Origin: Thermococcus onnurineus NA1
Lineage (GTDB): Archaea > Methanobacteriota_B > Thermococci > Thermococcales > Thermococcaceae
Assembly: GCF_000018365.1 (NCBI RefSeq)
Contig: NC_011529.1
Span: forward strand, 1,178,001-1,242,000
Direction: 5' to 3'
Length of the DNA: 64,000 nucleotides
Shown: positions 44,015 through 53,083 of the stretch, piece by piece
Layout of the letters: the number at the start of each line of letters is the position of its first letter
How positions within the stretch are numbered: the first letter of the stretch is position 1
The notes under the pieces: model-generated
Seen by the model: only the letters and a program-made list of their open reading frames with translations
Told to the model about the DNA's origin: nothing
Databases searched by the model: none
Made by a program: the position numbers and the translations under genes

Positions 44015-45142
44015 TTGGAGAACGACGCTCATAAGTTCGACCTTGATGGTGCATTCGTTCTAATCCCCAAGAAGCCCGATTTGAAATATCTCTACATAGA
44101 GATAACCAACCGCTGCAACCTCCGCTGTGAGATGTGCTTCAAGCAGTACTGGGAGGACGACGAAGGCGACATGGACTGGGATCTCTTCATCAAGATACTC
44201 GATGATGCAGAGGAGCTTCCAGAGCTGGAGATGATTTACTTTGGTGGCATAGGCGAGCCAACTGTTCACCCCCGCTTCATGGACATGGTCAGGGAAGTGA
44301 AGAGACGTGGCTTTGCCCTCGGCATAAGCACCAACGGATTCCTCCTTACGGACAAGCGAATAGAGGAGCTTGTGAAGCTTGGGGTTGACTTAATATACTT
44401 CTCGATCGATTCCGTACCGACACAGCCAGTCGACATTGGACATATAAAGCCAGACTACACCGGATCCCGCATCAGGAAGATTCAGGAGGTCAAGAAAAAG
44501 CTGGGAAGGGACGTTCCCCACATAGGCGTTGAGGTCGTGGCGACAAAGGAGAACTACAAGGAGCTACCCGAGATAGCGCACTACGTTGGCTCTTTGGGTG
44601 TTGACACACTACTCATCTCAAACATCATTCCAATAAACAAGGAGCATGCTGATATGATAGTCTACGATGGTAGCGTGGACATGAAACCAATAGTTGACAA
44701 ACTCCAAGCCATCTACCATGGCTATCTACAGAAGATAGCTGAGTTCTCCCTGAGAACAGAACGGCACTGTGAGTTCATTGATAAGAAAGTGGCCGTAGTA
44801 AGGTGGGATGGGGAAGTAGCTCCCTGCTACCGCTTCTTGCACACATATCCTGAGGTCGTCTTCGGCAGAGAAAAAATAGTCACCGCTTACTCCTTTGGCA
44901 ATGTTCGGGAGAAGAGCCTAGCGGACATTTGGACGAGTAGGGAGTACAGTTGGTTCAGATTCGTCGTTAAGAACTCCCTCTATCCAAGCTGCACTGACTG
45001 TCCGCTCAATGAGTCCTGCTCATTTGTCCAGGATACAAACTCCGACTGTTGGGGCAACAGCCCGAGCTGCGCGGACTGTCTATGGTCCAGGCGCATAGTC
45101 ATCTGCCCGATACCCGAAAAGGGTATGAAGGGCTTTTGGTAG
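44015..45142 (+). CDS. cmo: Radical SAM maturase of tungsten oxidoreductase
   Basis: A 375-residue radical SAM protein. The SAM cluster motif is ITNRCNLRCEMCFKQY (C-x3-C-x2-C), followed by the glycine-rich GGIGEPTVHP. The C-terminus is a Cys-rich SPASM-like region (PSCTDCPLNESC, then DCWGN and SCADCLWSRR) for extra iron-sulfur clusters. Homologues next to aor have long been noted in Pyrococcus (cmo) and are taken to modify the tungstopterin cofactor or the enzyme. Start: TTG at 44015, four bases after GGTGATC; no ATG is suitably placed. TATA box TTATAAATATA near 43973. aor follows after 209 bases. Confidence 0.88.
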   Translation: MENDAHKFDLDGAFVLIPKKPDLKYLYIEITNRCNLRCEMCFKQYWEDDEGDMDWDLFIKILDDAEELPELEMIYFGGIGEPTVHPRFMDMVREVKRRGFALGISTNGFLLTDKRIEELVKLGVDLIYFSIDSVPTQPVDIGHIKPDYTGSRIRKIQEVKKKLGRDVPHIGVEVVATKENYKELPEIAHYVGSLGVDTLLISNIIPINKEHADMIVYDGSVDMKPIVDKLQAIYHGYLQKIAEFSLRTERHCEFIDKKVAVVRWDGEVAPCYRFLHTYPEVVFGREKIVTAYSFGNVREKSLADIWTSREYSWFRFVVKNSLYPSCTDCPLNESCSFVQDTNSDCWGNSPSCADCLWSRRIVICPIPEKGMKGFW

Positions 45143-45220
45143 CTTGACTATTTTTAATTTTCTTCGGAGCCAATGTGTGGTTTTCCAACTTAGTTGTTCG
45201 GAAATGGTCTCAACTTTTTT

Positions 45221-45247
45221 TGTTAAACAATTTTTTCTGTTAAACAA
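45221..45247 (+). promoter_or_regulatory. Direct repeat TGTTAAACAA upstream of aor
   Basis: TGTTAAACAA occurs at 45221-45230 and again at 45238-45247, each preceded by a run of T. The near-palindromic units are 17 bases apart, about 105 bases before the aor start, and are candidates for a regulator site. The first T-run could also end the cmo transcript. Confidence 0.4.
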
Positions 45248-45351
45248 ATCCACTTGCTTGATATATTTGTGTTTCCCCATTTTGCTTTCGTCAAGTTTAT
45301 TAGCACTAGTGTACAAAAATGTTTCTGACAACAACTGGGGGGCATTGAAGT

Positions 45352-47169
45352 ATGTTTGCATACTGGGGAAGAATTTTGAGGGTTAACCTAAGCACAGGCA
45401 AAATCAGTGAAGAGAAGTTCGACGAAAAGTTTGCCCAGAAGTGGCTTGGAACCAGAGGATTTGGTATCTACTACCTCCTGAAGGAGATAGACCCAACGGT
45501 TGACCCATTCAGCCCTGAAAACAAAATAATATACGCCACCGGCCCGTTGACTGGAACCACTGCCCCAACTGGCGGCAGATACATGGTTATAACCAAGAGC
45601 CCACTGACTGGCTATATAGCCATGGCCAACTCCGGTGGCTTCTTCGGAGCCGAGCTGAAGTTCGCTGGCTGGGACGCTATAATAGTCGAGGGCAAGGCTG
45701 ATCACCCGGTTTACATATACATAAACGACGACCAGGTTGAAATCAGGGATGCAAGCCACCTCTGGGGCAAGCTCGTGAGCGAGACCGAAGAGAAACTCAG
45801 GGAAGAAGTCGGCGACAAGAGGGTTCGCATCGCCTCAATAGGCCCGGCAGGTGAGAACCTCGTCCGCTTCGCTGCGGTAATGAACGACGAGCACAGGGCA
45901 GCCGGAAGAGGTGGCGTTGGAGCCGTCATGGGAAGCAAGAACCTCAAGGCGATAGTCGTTCGCGGCCACAAGAGGGTTGAGATCGCCGACAGGGCCAAGT
46001 TCACCAGCGTAGTGAAGGAGAAGATCGACAAGCTGAGGAACGATCCTGTTGCTGGCGGTGGACTGCCCAAGTATGGTACCGCAGTTCTTGTCAATATAAT
46101 CAACCAGAATGGCCTCTACCCGACCAGGAACTTCCAGGACAGCCAGTTTGAGTACGCCGAAGAGCAGAGCGGTGAGGCCATGACCGCCAAATACCTCATC
46201 AGGAATAAGCCCTGTTACGCCTGTCCGATCGGCTGTGGAAGGGTCAACAAGCTTCCAACCGTAGGAGTCACCGAAGGTCCCGAATACGAGAGCATCTGGG
46301 CGCTCGGAGCGCACCTCGGAATAAACGACCTGGCAAGCATTATAGAGGCTAACCACATGATAGACGAGCTCGGTATGGACACCATTTCAACCGGTGGAAC
46401 CCTCGCCACTGCCATGGAGCTCTTCGAGAAGGGCCTAATCAAGCCTGAGGATCTCGGCGAGGAGGCTCCGCCCTTCAGGTGGGGCAACACCGAGGTTCTG
46501 CACTACTACATCGAGAAGATAGCCAGGAGAGAGGGCTTCGGTGACAAGCTCGCCGAGGGTGGCTACAGGCTTGCCGAGATGTACAACGGCACCGAGTACT
46601 TCATGGGCGTCAAGAAGCAGGAGCTTCCGGCCTACGACCCGAGGGGTGCAGAGGGCCATGGCCTTGGTTACGCTACCAACAACCGTGGCGGCGGCCACAT
46701 TAAGCAGTACATGATAAGTCCGGAGATACTTGGCTACCCATACAAGATGGATCCACACGACATTAGCGACGAGAAGGTTAAGATGGTCATAATCTTCCAG
46801 GATCTTACCGCGTTGATAGACGCCGCGGGTCTGTGTGTATTCACAACCTTCGGACTTGGTGCGGACGACTACCGCGACATGCTTAATGCAGCTCTCGGAT
46901 GGGACCTCACTACCGAGGAGTACCTCAAGATCGGAGAGCGCATCTGGAACGCAGAGAGGCTCTTCAACCTCAAGGCTGGCCTCGATCCACTCAAGGAGGA
47001 CACCCTGCCCAAGAGGCTCCTCGAGGAGCCCGTCAAGCAGGGTCCGAATAAGGGAAGGGTCGTCAGGCTCAAGGAGATGCTTCCGAGGTACTATGCACTC
47101 CGCGGCTGGACCGAGGATGGAAGAATTCCCGAGGAGAAGCTCGAGGAGCTCGGCCTGAACGAGTTCTGA
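45352..47169 (+). CDS. aor: Tungsten-dependent aldehyde:ferredoxin oxidoreductase
   Basis: Oxidises aldehydes from peptide fermentation to acids with ferredoxin as acceptor; cytosolic. The 605 residues align end to end with Pyrococcus furiosus AOR as I remember it: N-terminal pterin-binding domain (GPLTGTTAPTGGRYMVITKS, GGFFGAELKFAGWDAIIVEG, AAGRGGVGAVMGSKNLKA), [4Fe-4S] ligands Cys288, Cys291 and Cys295 in NKPCYACPIGCGR and Cys495 in AAGLCVFTTF, and DPRGAEGHGLGYATNNRGG. Start: ATG at 45352 with GGGGGG nearby; an A/T box AGTTTATTAG lies near 45294. It follows the radical SAM maturase, and ends with a T-rich run. Confidence 0.97.
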   Translation: MFAYWGRILRVNLSTGKISEEKFDEKFAQKWLGTRGFGIYYLLKEIDPTVDPFSPENKIIYATGPLTGTTAPTGGRYMVITKSPLTGYIAMANSGGFFGAELKFAGWDAIIVEGKADHPVYIYINDDQVEIRDASHLWGKLVSETEEKLREEVGDKRVRIASIGPAGENLVRFAAVMNDEHRAAGRGGVGAVMGSKNLKAIVVRGHKRVEIADRAKFTSVVKEKIDKLRNDPVAGGGLPKYGTAVLVNIINQNGLYPTRNFQDSQFEYAEEQSGEAMTAKYLIRNKPCYACPIGCGRVNKLPTVGVTEGPEYESIWALGAHLGINDLASIIEANHMIDELGMDTISTGGTLATAMELFEKGLIKPEDLGEEAPPFRWGNTEVLHYYIEKIARREGFGDKLAEGGYRLAEMYNGTEYFMGVKKQELPAYDPRGAEGHGLGYATNNRGGGHIKQYMISPEILGYPYKMDPHDISDEKVKMVIIFQDLTALIDAAGLCVFTTFGLGADDYRDMLNAALGWDLTTEEYLKIGERIWNAERLFNLKAGLDPLKEDTLPKRLLEEPVKQGPNKGRVVRLKEMLPRYYALRGWTEDGRIPEEKLEELGLNEF

Positions 47170-47479
47170 ATTCTCTTGTCTTTTCTTTAATATATTGTTG
47201 TTTCTCCAATATTCTGAGGTTCCTACAGGGGCCCGTGCACATCGTGCTACATTGTCCCCTGTTGGGGATTATATGTTAGTTTTCGCCCAATATAACTCAC
47301 AATCTGTTGTGTTTTAAGTTTACGTAAAATAACTAAAATCGCCCAGTTATACCGACCATATGTAATAATACGCTTTAAAATCGAAAGATTTATACGGTAG
47401 ATGTCCAGAGAAGTGCCTCGATGACGGGTAGAGTACCCGGATGGTTCAATGCGCTAAAATCCAACAAGGGGGTATATGA
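47170..47479 (+). promoter_or_regulatory. Intergenic control region of the subtilisin gene
   Basis: A 310-base gap. The first 25 bases are T-rich and should end aor transcription. It contains the palindrome TTTACGTAAA (47319-47328), also present at the tandem operators at 43383. Two similar boxes CGCCCAATATAAC (about 47285) and CGCCCAGTTATAC (about 47341) lie 56 bases apart. The TATA box ATTTATAC (about 47387-47394) predicts an RNA start near 47418 and a leader of about 60 bases containing a perfect stem, CGGGTA-GAG-TACCCG (47425-47439). Confidence 0.5.
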
Positions 47480-49450
47480 ATGAAAGGTTGGAAAGCAGCT
47501 GTGGTTGCACTCTTTCTTGTTGGTCTAATTGCCGGGACTGCAGCAGCTGTGCCAACAAAGCCAATCGCAGTGAGCCCGGTACAGGAAAAGAACTATGGAC
47601 TCTTGACTCCGGGACTCTTCAAGAAGATCCAGGGTATGAACTGGAACCAAGATATTAGCACCGTCATAATGTTCAACAGCCCAGCTGACCGCGATAGGGC
47701 AGTGCAGATTCTCGAGATAATGGGCGCTGAGATTAAGTACAGCTACAAGATTATACCCGCGGTTGCAGTTAAAATAAAGGTCAAGGATCTCCTTCTCGTT
47801 GCGGGAATGATCGACTCAGGCTTCTTTGGAAACAGCAGGCTGTCCGGTGTGAGGTTTATCCAGGAGGACTACAAGGTTCAGGCCGCTGACTCAACGTCAG
47901 TTGCTCAGATTCAGGCCGATGCCGTATGGAATCTCGGTTACGATGGCACTGGAATAGTCGTTGCGGTTATCGATACCGGTATCGACGCCAACCACCCTGA
48001 CCTCCAGGGTAAAGTCATCGCTTGGTACGATGCCGTGAACGGAAAGACCACCCCGTACGATGACAACGGTCATGGAACCCACGTTGCTGGTATTGTCGCA
48101 GGAACAGGTGCCGCGAGCAACGGCCAGTACATCGGTGTCGCTCCGGGCGCCAAGCTCGTCGGCGTCAAGGTTCTTGCCGCCGACGGTTCTGGAAGCATAT
48201 CAGACATTATAGCCGGTGTTGACTGGGTAGTCCAGAACAAGGACGCTTATGGAATTAAGGTCATCAACCTCTCCCTCGGTTCAAGTCAGAGCTCCGATGG
48301 TACTGATTCACTCAGCCAGGCGGTCAACGCCGCTTGGGATGCGGGCCTTGTTGTCTGTGTCGCAGCTGGAAACAGCGGTCCTAACACCTACACCGTCGGT
48401 TCTCCAGCTGCTGCCAGTAAGGTCATAACCGTGGGTGCCGTTGATAGCACCGACACTATAGCTAGCTTCTCAAGCAGGGGTCCGACCGCCGACGGCAGGC
48501 TTAAGCCGGAGGTTGTCGCTCCGGGTGTTGACATCATTGCCCCGAGGGCCGCCGGAACCAGCATGGGAACCCCGATTGACACCTACTACACCAAGGCCTC
48601 CGGAACCAGCATGGCCACCCCGCACGTCGCTGGAGTTGCCGCCTTGCTCCTCCAGGCTCACCCGGACTGGACCAACAGCAAGATCAAGACTGCCCTCATT
48701 GAGACCGCCGACATAGTGGCCCCAGCTGAAATAGCCGATATCGCATACGGTGCAGGTAGGGTCAATGTCTACAAGGCCATCAACTACGACAACTACGCCA
48801 AGCTTGTCTTCACCGGCTCCGTCGCGGATAAGGGAAGCGTCAGTCACACCTTCGACATAAGCGGCGCGACTTTCGTCACCGCTACCCTTTACTGGGACAA
48901 CAGCGCCAGTGACATTGACCTCTATCTCTACGACCCGAACGGCAACCAGGTCGACTACTCCTACACCTCCTACTACGGATTCGAGAAGGTTGGTTATTAC
49001 AACCCGACCGCTGGAACCTGGACGGTTAAGGTTGTCAGCTACAGCGGTGCCGCCAACTACCAGGTCGACGTCGTCAGTGATGGAACTCTCAGCCAGTCTA
49101 CCGGAACCACTCCGACGCCCACTCCTACCCCAACTCCCACCACCGACAGCCAGACCTTCACTGGCTATGTCCACGACTGGTACGACAAGAGCGACAGCTT
49201 CACCATGACCGTCAACAGCGGAGCTACCAAGATAGCCGGTGACCTCACCTTCGACACTTCACTCCACGACCTTGACCTCTATCTCTACGATCCGAACGGC
49301 AACCTCGTCGACCGCTCCGAGACCTCCACCAGCTACGAGCACGTCGAGTACCTTAACCCGGCTCCTGGAACATGGAAGTTCATAGTCTACGCCTACAACA
49401 CCTACGGCTGGGCCAGCTACCAGCTTGACGTCGTTGTCTACTACGGTTGA
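47480..49450 (+). CDS. Secreted subtilisin-like protease with two jelly-roll domains
   Basis: An exported serine protease of 656 residues that closely follows the Thermococcus kodakarensis Tk-SP type. Order: signal peptide ([20 protein letters not shown]), propeptide to about 135, subtilase domain with catalytic Asp165 (VIDTGID), His198 (GHGTHVAG) and Ser377 ([11 protein letters not shown]), the oxyanion Asn in AAGNSGPNT, a beta-jelly-roll domain with calcium-type [15 protein letters not shown], a Thr-Pro linker ([12 protein letters not shown]), and a second jelly roll with the same [10 protein letters not shown] motif. The jelly rolls are known to stabilise this class with Ca2+. Start: ATG at 47480 after GGGGGTATATGA. 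It ends in a T-rich run and is followed by a membrane toroid protein. Confidence 0.95.
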   Translation: MKGWKAAVVALFLVGLIAGTAAAVPTKPIAVSPVQEKNYGLLTPGLFKKIQGMNWNQDISTVIMFNSPADRDRAVQILEIMGAEIKYSYKIIPAVAVKIKVKDLLLVAGMIDSGFFGNSRLSGVRFIQEDYKVQAADSTSVAQIQADAVWNLGYDGTGIVVAVIDTGIDANHPDLQGKVIAWYDAVNGKTTPYDDNGHGTHVAGIVAGTGAASNGQYIGVAPGAKLVGVKVLAADGSGSISDIIAGVDWVVQNKDAYGIKVINLSLGSSQSSDGTDSLSQAVNAAWDAGLVVCVAAGNSGPNTYTVGSPAAASKVITVGAVDSTDTIASFSSRGPTADGRLKPEVVAPGVDIIAPRAAGTSMGTPIDTYYTKASGTSMATPHVAGVAALLLQAHPDWTNSKIKTALIETADIVAPAEIADIAYGAGRVNVYKAINYDNYAKLVFTGSVADKGSVSHTFDISGATFVTATLYWDNSASDIDLYLYDPNGNQVDYSYTSYYGFEKVGYYNPTAGTWTVKVVSYSGAANYQVDVVSDGTLSQSTGTTPTPTPTPTPTTDSQTFTGYVHDWYDKSDSFTMTVNSGATKIAGDLTFDTSLHDLDLYLYDPNGNLVDRSETSTSYEHVEYLNPAPGTWKFIVYAYNTYGWASYQLDVVVYYG

Positions 49451-49478
49451 TTTTTAAGCCTCTTTTCTCTTTTCATTT
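49451..49478 (+). terminator. T-rich end of the subtilisin gene
   Basis: TTTTTAAGCCTCTTTTCTCTTTTC-like T-runs directly follow the stop, the usual end signal in this genome; the next gene still lies only 40 bases on, so read-through is possible. Confidence 0.4.
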
Positions 49479-49490
49479 GAGGTGATAGCC

Positions 49491-51251
49491 ATGAGAAAAG
49501 TTCTCGCAGCAGTGTTCTTTGTTATGATCATCTTATCATCTGTTCCTCTCGCAAACGCTAAAATCGAGCCCTACGTATACAAGCCGACCGTCCCTGACAC
49601 GGCCTTTTCAGTTCTTGCCCTCTATGAAACTGGTGACTATGCGAAGGTTCTCGAGGGCTGCGAGTGGCTGATGATGCTCAGGACACCTTTTGACTCATGG
49701 GGGTTCGCATACGGCGAAGACCACGAAGCCAAGTACACCGCGATGGCGATACTCGCGCTCATAAGGGGCGAGAGGATAGCTAGTGGAAGGTACAACACCA
49801 CCATAAACAGCGCCGCTTATTGGCTCATCTACAAGCAGAATCCAGACGGCTCCTGGCAGGACTATACCGACACTGCCCTCGCACTTATTGCCCTCAGGGA
49901 GTTCCTCAATAGCGGCTATCTCAACGAGAAGCTCCCAGGGTTTAGGAAGCAGGTTCAGGAGGCAATAGACAGGGCCCAGGGTTGGCTTATGGCCGCACAG
50001 CCGAAGAACGACGTCGAGAGAGTATTCGGCTATATGGCTCTAGGGAAAAAGGAAGATCTGAAGAAGATGGAAGTTGACGGTGAACTGGCAGCATACCGAG
50101 CATTTGCACTCGCCTATATGGGTGAGAGGATTGAGTTGACTGAGGACTTTCAGAGCACGGTAGCAATAGCAATGGCCCTCTACGCTACCGGTAGTGAAAA
50201 ATACCGCGAGGAACTCCTCAAGAAAGAACACTTCGGCTTCTGGGGAGTTCTTCACTATCGTGTCCTCGACCTGTTGAGCGCTTCGAAGATAAGTGGTTTT
50301 GAGGACTTAAAGCCGATAGCCTGCCCTTATATTGACAAGATAACACCCAACGACGACTGGGAGAAGGTGATTCTCGCCGACTACTATATAGCCTGTGGCA
50401 AGAAGCCCGAACTCCCTACCAACTACTCGGCTCTGCTCCCATGGCAGATCGCTGAAGTAGCGAGAGTTAAGGCCCTGCTCAGCGAGGATTATGAAGATGC
50501 CGTCAGCTACCTCCTCAAGATATCTAAGGATGGCATCTGGAAGGACTTCTACAACACGGAATACGTCGTCTGGGTGCTCAAGAATCTTGGTGTGAACTAT
50601 GACTATGCTAGGTCTCTAGAATATCTCCAGGAGAACCTCACTTGGATGCTCGAGACGAAAGATTCCAAAACAGGCAACCCGATTTACTACAACACGCCCA
50701 CCTACTACTTCGCCTACGCGGCCATCGTCTTCAAGGAGTTTGGCCTCGAAAGGCCCCTTAACGAGAGCCTCAGCATCCTCGCAGAAAGACAGTATCCTAA
50801 CGGCGGCTGGCCATACACTCAGGGTTCGGTGGTAGGGCTGACGTCCACGACCAGGGTTCTGTGGGCCCTTCAGGAGGCAGGGCTTACGGACACCCCAATG
50901 TACGAGAAGGGAGTTCAGTTCCTCAGGACCATACTCTACGTTGACATACCAGAGCCCGAGGAAAGCGGGAATGCAGTAAAGCTGGCCAATGCGACGTTCC
51001 TTCTCGTGAGAAATGGACTTTACATCGGTAACTCTACGAACAGCGCAGATGTTAGCAGCTTGGACGGCTACGTGGTCATTTATCCCTCTCAGAGTCCACT
51101 GATGATTAATGCCTATGAGGTAAATGGCTTCATCGCCAGCGAACCGGCACCAAGTAAAAGGATGGCATACATCTACATAATAGCAGGAGCAGTTCTAATA
51201 ACACTTGCCGTTGTGGTGTCAAGGTCCTGGAAGAAACGAAATAAAAGGTGA
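49491..51251 (+). CDS. Exported membrane-anchored alpha-toroid protein
   Basis: The 586 residues carry a signal peptide (VLAAVFFVMIILSSVPLANA), a large helical domain built of paired-helix repeats of the alpha/alpha-toroid (terpene-cyclase/prenyltransferase-like) fold, and a C-terminal membrane anchor (MAYIYIIAGAVLITLAVVV) with a basic cytosolic tail. Repeat signatures resemble QW motifs: YKQNPDGSWQDYTDTALALI and ERQYPNGGWPYTQGSVVG with TSTTRVLWALQEAG. No catalytic Asp motif of cyclases is seen, so it may bind peptides or polymers at the cell surface, as related pectate-lyase-like and complement-like toroids do. Start: ATG at 49491 after GAGGTGATAGCC. It lies just after the subtilisin gene, which suggests a shared extracellular task. 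Confidence 0.75.
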   Translation: MRKVLAAVFFVMIILSSVPLANAKIEPYVYKPTVPDTAFSVLALYETGDYAKVLEGCEWLMMLRTPFDSWGFAYGEDHEAKYTAMAILALIRGERIASGRYNTTINSAAYWLIYKQNPDGSWQDYTDTALALIALREFLNSGYLNEKLPGFRKQVQEAIDRAQGWLMAAQPKNDVERVFGYMALGKKEDLKKMEVDGELAAYRAFALAYMGERIELTEDFQSTVAIAMALYATGSEKYREELLKKEHFGFWGVLHYRVLDLLSASKISGFEDLKPIACPYIDKITPNDDWEKVILADYYIACGKKPELPTNYSALLPWQIAEVARVKALLSEDYEDAVSYLLKISKDGIWKDFYNTEYVVWVLKNLGVNYDYARSLEYLQENLTWMLETKDSKTGNPIYYNTPTYYFAYAAIVFKEFGLERPLNESLSILAERQYPNGGWPYTQGSVVGLTSTTRVLWALQEAGLTDTPMYEKGVQFLRTILYVDIPEPEESGNAVKLANATFLLVRNGLYIGNSTNSADVSSLDGYVVIYPSQSPLMINAYEVNGFIASEPAPSKRMAYIYIIAGAVLITLAVVVSRSWKKRNKR

Positions 51252-51252
51252 T

Positions 51253-51924
51253 CTAAAGGCCTTTCCTCATTTTTCCTACCCTGAATCTCACGAACTCTTT
51301 CAGAAACTCTTCGTCAAAGTATGTTTTTCTTCCATCAAGATATGCCTCGTATATTCTAATCGCATCACCATCGCCGAGATCTTTCAGCGTTTTAAGGACG
51401 TCATCCTTCTTCAGGTCAGAGCCATGGATAAATGCCAGTAGCCGAGCCGTTTCTCCAGCAAGGATGTGGAGCATCTTCCTGTTTCCAGAAAATCGCTCAA
51501 GGTTCTCCAGAATTCCATCTAACCGGGCAGAAAGTATTTCCCTGAAGTTATACTCGGGGAGAGACTCTACAACATCCTCGCCTAGAACTACTACATGGTT
51601 CTCGCGAAAGTCCCGGTGATATATCGTCAGGAACTTGTAGGGATAACCAAGGTTCAGCGGGTCACGGAGGTTGGAATAATATTCCCATGCAATATCAACT
51701 TCAACTGACCTGAGAGAGGATGAGCACTCTTCGAGAACGGGCCTTATCTTTGAGAGAATCCCCTCTGGATCAGCGCCATCTTCAAGAACCGCGAAGAAGT
51801 CAACGTCGCTCGTTCCGGGAATGAAGTCGCCCCTAACCAGCGAGCCAAAGAGAATTAAAGAGTGGAGGCCGGGAACCCGGCCGAGCTTTTGCCTCACGCA
51901 TTCTATGAGGCCTTCAACCTTCAT
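51253..51924 (-). CDS. Nucleotidyltransferase-fold protein
   Basis: A 223-residue protein with a Pol-beta-type nucleotidyltransferase domain: LILFGSLVRGDFIPGTSDVD supplies the G-S and D-x-D metal motif, and SVEVDIAWEYY a third acidic residue. The back half is helical, like the HEPN or substrate-binding domains that follow such folds. The substrate may be a small molecule, RNA or protein. Its ATG overlaps the bpsA stop (ATGA), so it is coupled to branched-polyamine synthesis; no link is known to me. It converges on the toroid gene with one base between stops. Confidence 0.82.
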   Translation of the reverse strand: MKVEGLIECVRQKLGRVPGLHSLILFGSLVRGDFIPGTSDVDFFAVLEDGADPEGILSKIRPVLEECSSSLRSVEVDIAWEYYSNLRDPLNLGYPYKFLTIYHRDFRENHVVVLGEDVVESLPEYNFREILSARLDGILENLERFSGNRKMLHILAGETARLLAFIHGSDLKKDDVLKTLKDLGDGDAIRIYEAYLDGRKTYFDEEFLKEFVRFRVGKMRKGL

Positions 51925-52973
51925 GTGGTCGAGGCTTCCTCGTCGTTGTAGATGTCCCAGTTCTCTATTTTTTCCTCGTAGCCCTTTGAGCCTTCCAGGG
52001 TCTGAATCCTGAACATGTAGCTCTTGTACCAGTTGTAGGACGGCTTGACCTTAATCGGAAGGAGCTTCCAGGCCCTGGTCTCCTCCTCGTAGCCCCAGTT
52101 GACGTACTCGTTGAAGTTCCTGATGATGTCCGTTATGACGACGTTGAACTCGTTGAGGAGAACCCTCTGTATATCGCGCCACTTGTCGAGAGAGCTCTCG
52201 CGTCTGGTTATGCCGAAGTAGCCAGCGCAACCAGGGCCCTTGAGGGTGGCGATTCCCCTGCCGACGAAGGCCCTTATGGCATCAACAGTCTCAGGAGGAT
52301 CGGTGATGAAGGTGTCGAACTTGTGGAGGGCATAGTCGGGAAGCGGCTCCCTGAGGTCAAAGGTGAACATCTCGATGTTGCTGAAGCCTATCTCGTCCGC
52401 GACCTTCTCGATGAACTTAACAAGCCTCTCGTCGATGTCGAGGACGGCTATCCTTTTCGGAAGGCCGCTGAGCATCAGGGCAACGCTGGTGAGGTCGTCA
52501 TCACCCAGGACAAAGACCTCCTTGTTCTCAAGGTCGCCCCTCGTGTGCATCAGGGCAATCCTTGCCACGGTGGTCTCTGGCGTAACGTAGGCCTGATCGA
52601 AGTCATGGAGCGGCTGGGGCCTGTCCTTGACGATCTCCTTGAACTGCTCGAGCAGATCGCTGAAGGCGTCGAGCTCGACGGTCTTGCCCTCGCAGTGGGA
52701 GCAGGTGTAGTCCTTTCTCGACCCGATTCCATACTTCTCCACCAGCTCCTTTCCCTTGGCGGTGAGCCTCACGCCGTTCTCCTCGAAAGCGATGTAGCCG
52801 AGCTCGTGGAGGGCCGTTATCACCGCGACGACCAGCGGAAGAGGCTCCTCACTGAGGTCAACTATGCGCCAGACATCGCTGCTCGCGAGAACCGCGCTCA
52901 GAACGTTCTCAATGGTCCTATCATAAACGGGGATGCTCGTCTTCTCCTTAACCCTCTCAACTATCTCCCTCAT
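51921..52973 (-). CDS. bpsA: Branched-chain polyamine synthase
   Basis: Adds two aminopropyl groups to the inner nitrogen of spermidine to give N4-bis(aminopropyl)spermidine, a branched polyamine that protects nucleic acids at high temperature. The 350 residues show an N-terminal winged-helix-like domain (to about 85), a zinc-like pair in YTCSHCEGKTVEL, then the aminopropyltransferase fold: VFVLGDDDLTSVALMLSGL, RIAVLDIDERLVKFIE, and FITDPPETVDAIRAFVGRG. Start: ATG at 52973, six bases after GGAGGTG. The nucleotidyltransferase gene follows with a four-base overlap. Confidence 0.93.
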   Translation of the reverse strand: MREIVERVKEKTSIPVYDRTIENVLSAVLASSDVWRIVDLSEEPLPLVVAVITALHELGYIAFEENGVRLTAKGKELVEKYGIGSRKDYTCSHCEGKTVELDAFSDLLEQFKEIVKDRPQPLHDFDQAYVTPETTVARIALMHTRGDLENKEVFVLGDDDLTSVALMLSGLPKRIAVLDIDERLVKFIEKVADEIGFSNIEMFTFDLREPLPDYALHKFDTFITDPPETVDAIRAFVGRGIATLKGPGCAGYFGITRRESSLDKWRDIQRVLLNEFNVVITDIIRNFNEYVNWGYEEETRAWKLLPIKVKPSYNWYKSYMFRIQTLEGSKGYEEKIENWDIYNDEEASTT

Positions 52974-53083
52974 TTCAAGCACCTCCAGAAGGATTTTGGT
53001 TCGTGAACGGGGTTAAGGTGAGGCGCTTTTAAATGTTTTCCACAGTGGTAAAGTTAATAAGTCTCCCAACTTTTGCTTCTCTG

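Noticed and set aside
43804-44063. Two overlapping plus-strand frames of 69 and 84 codons after tRNA-Leu
   Set aside because: They overlap the hairpin repeats and the promoter of the radical SAM gene and lack ribosome sites.
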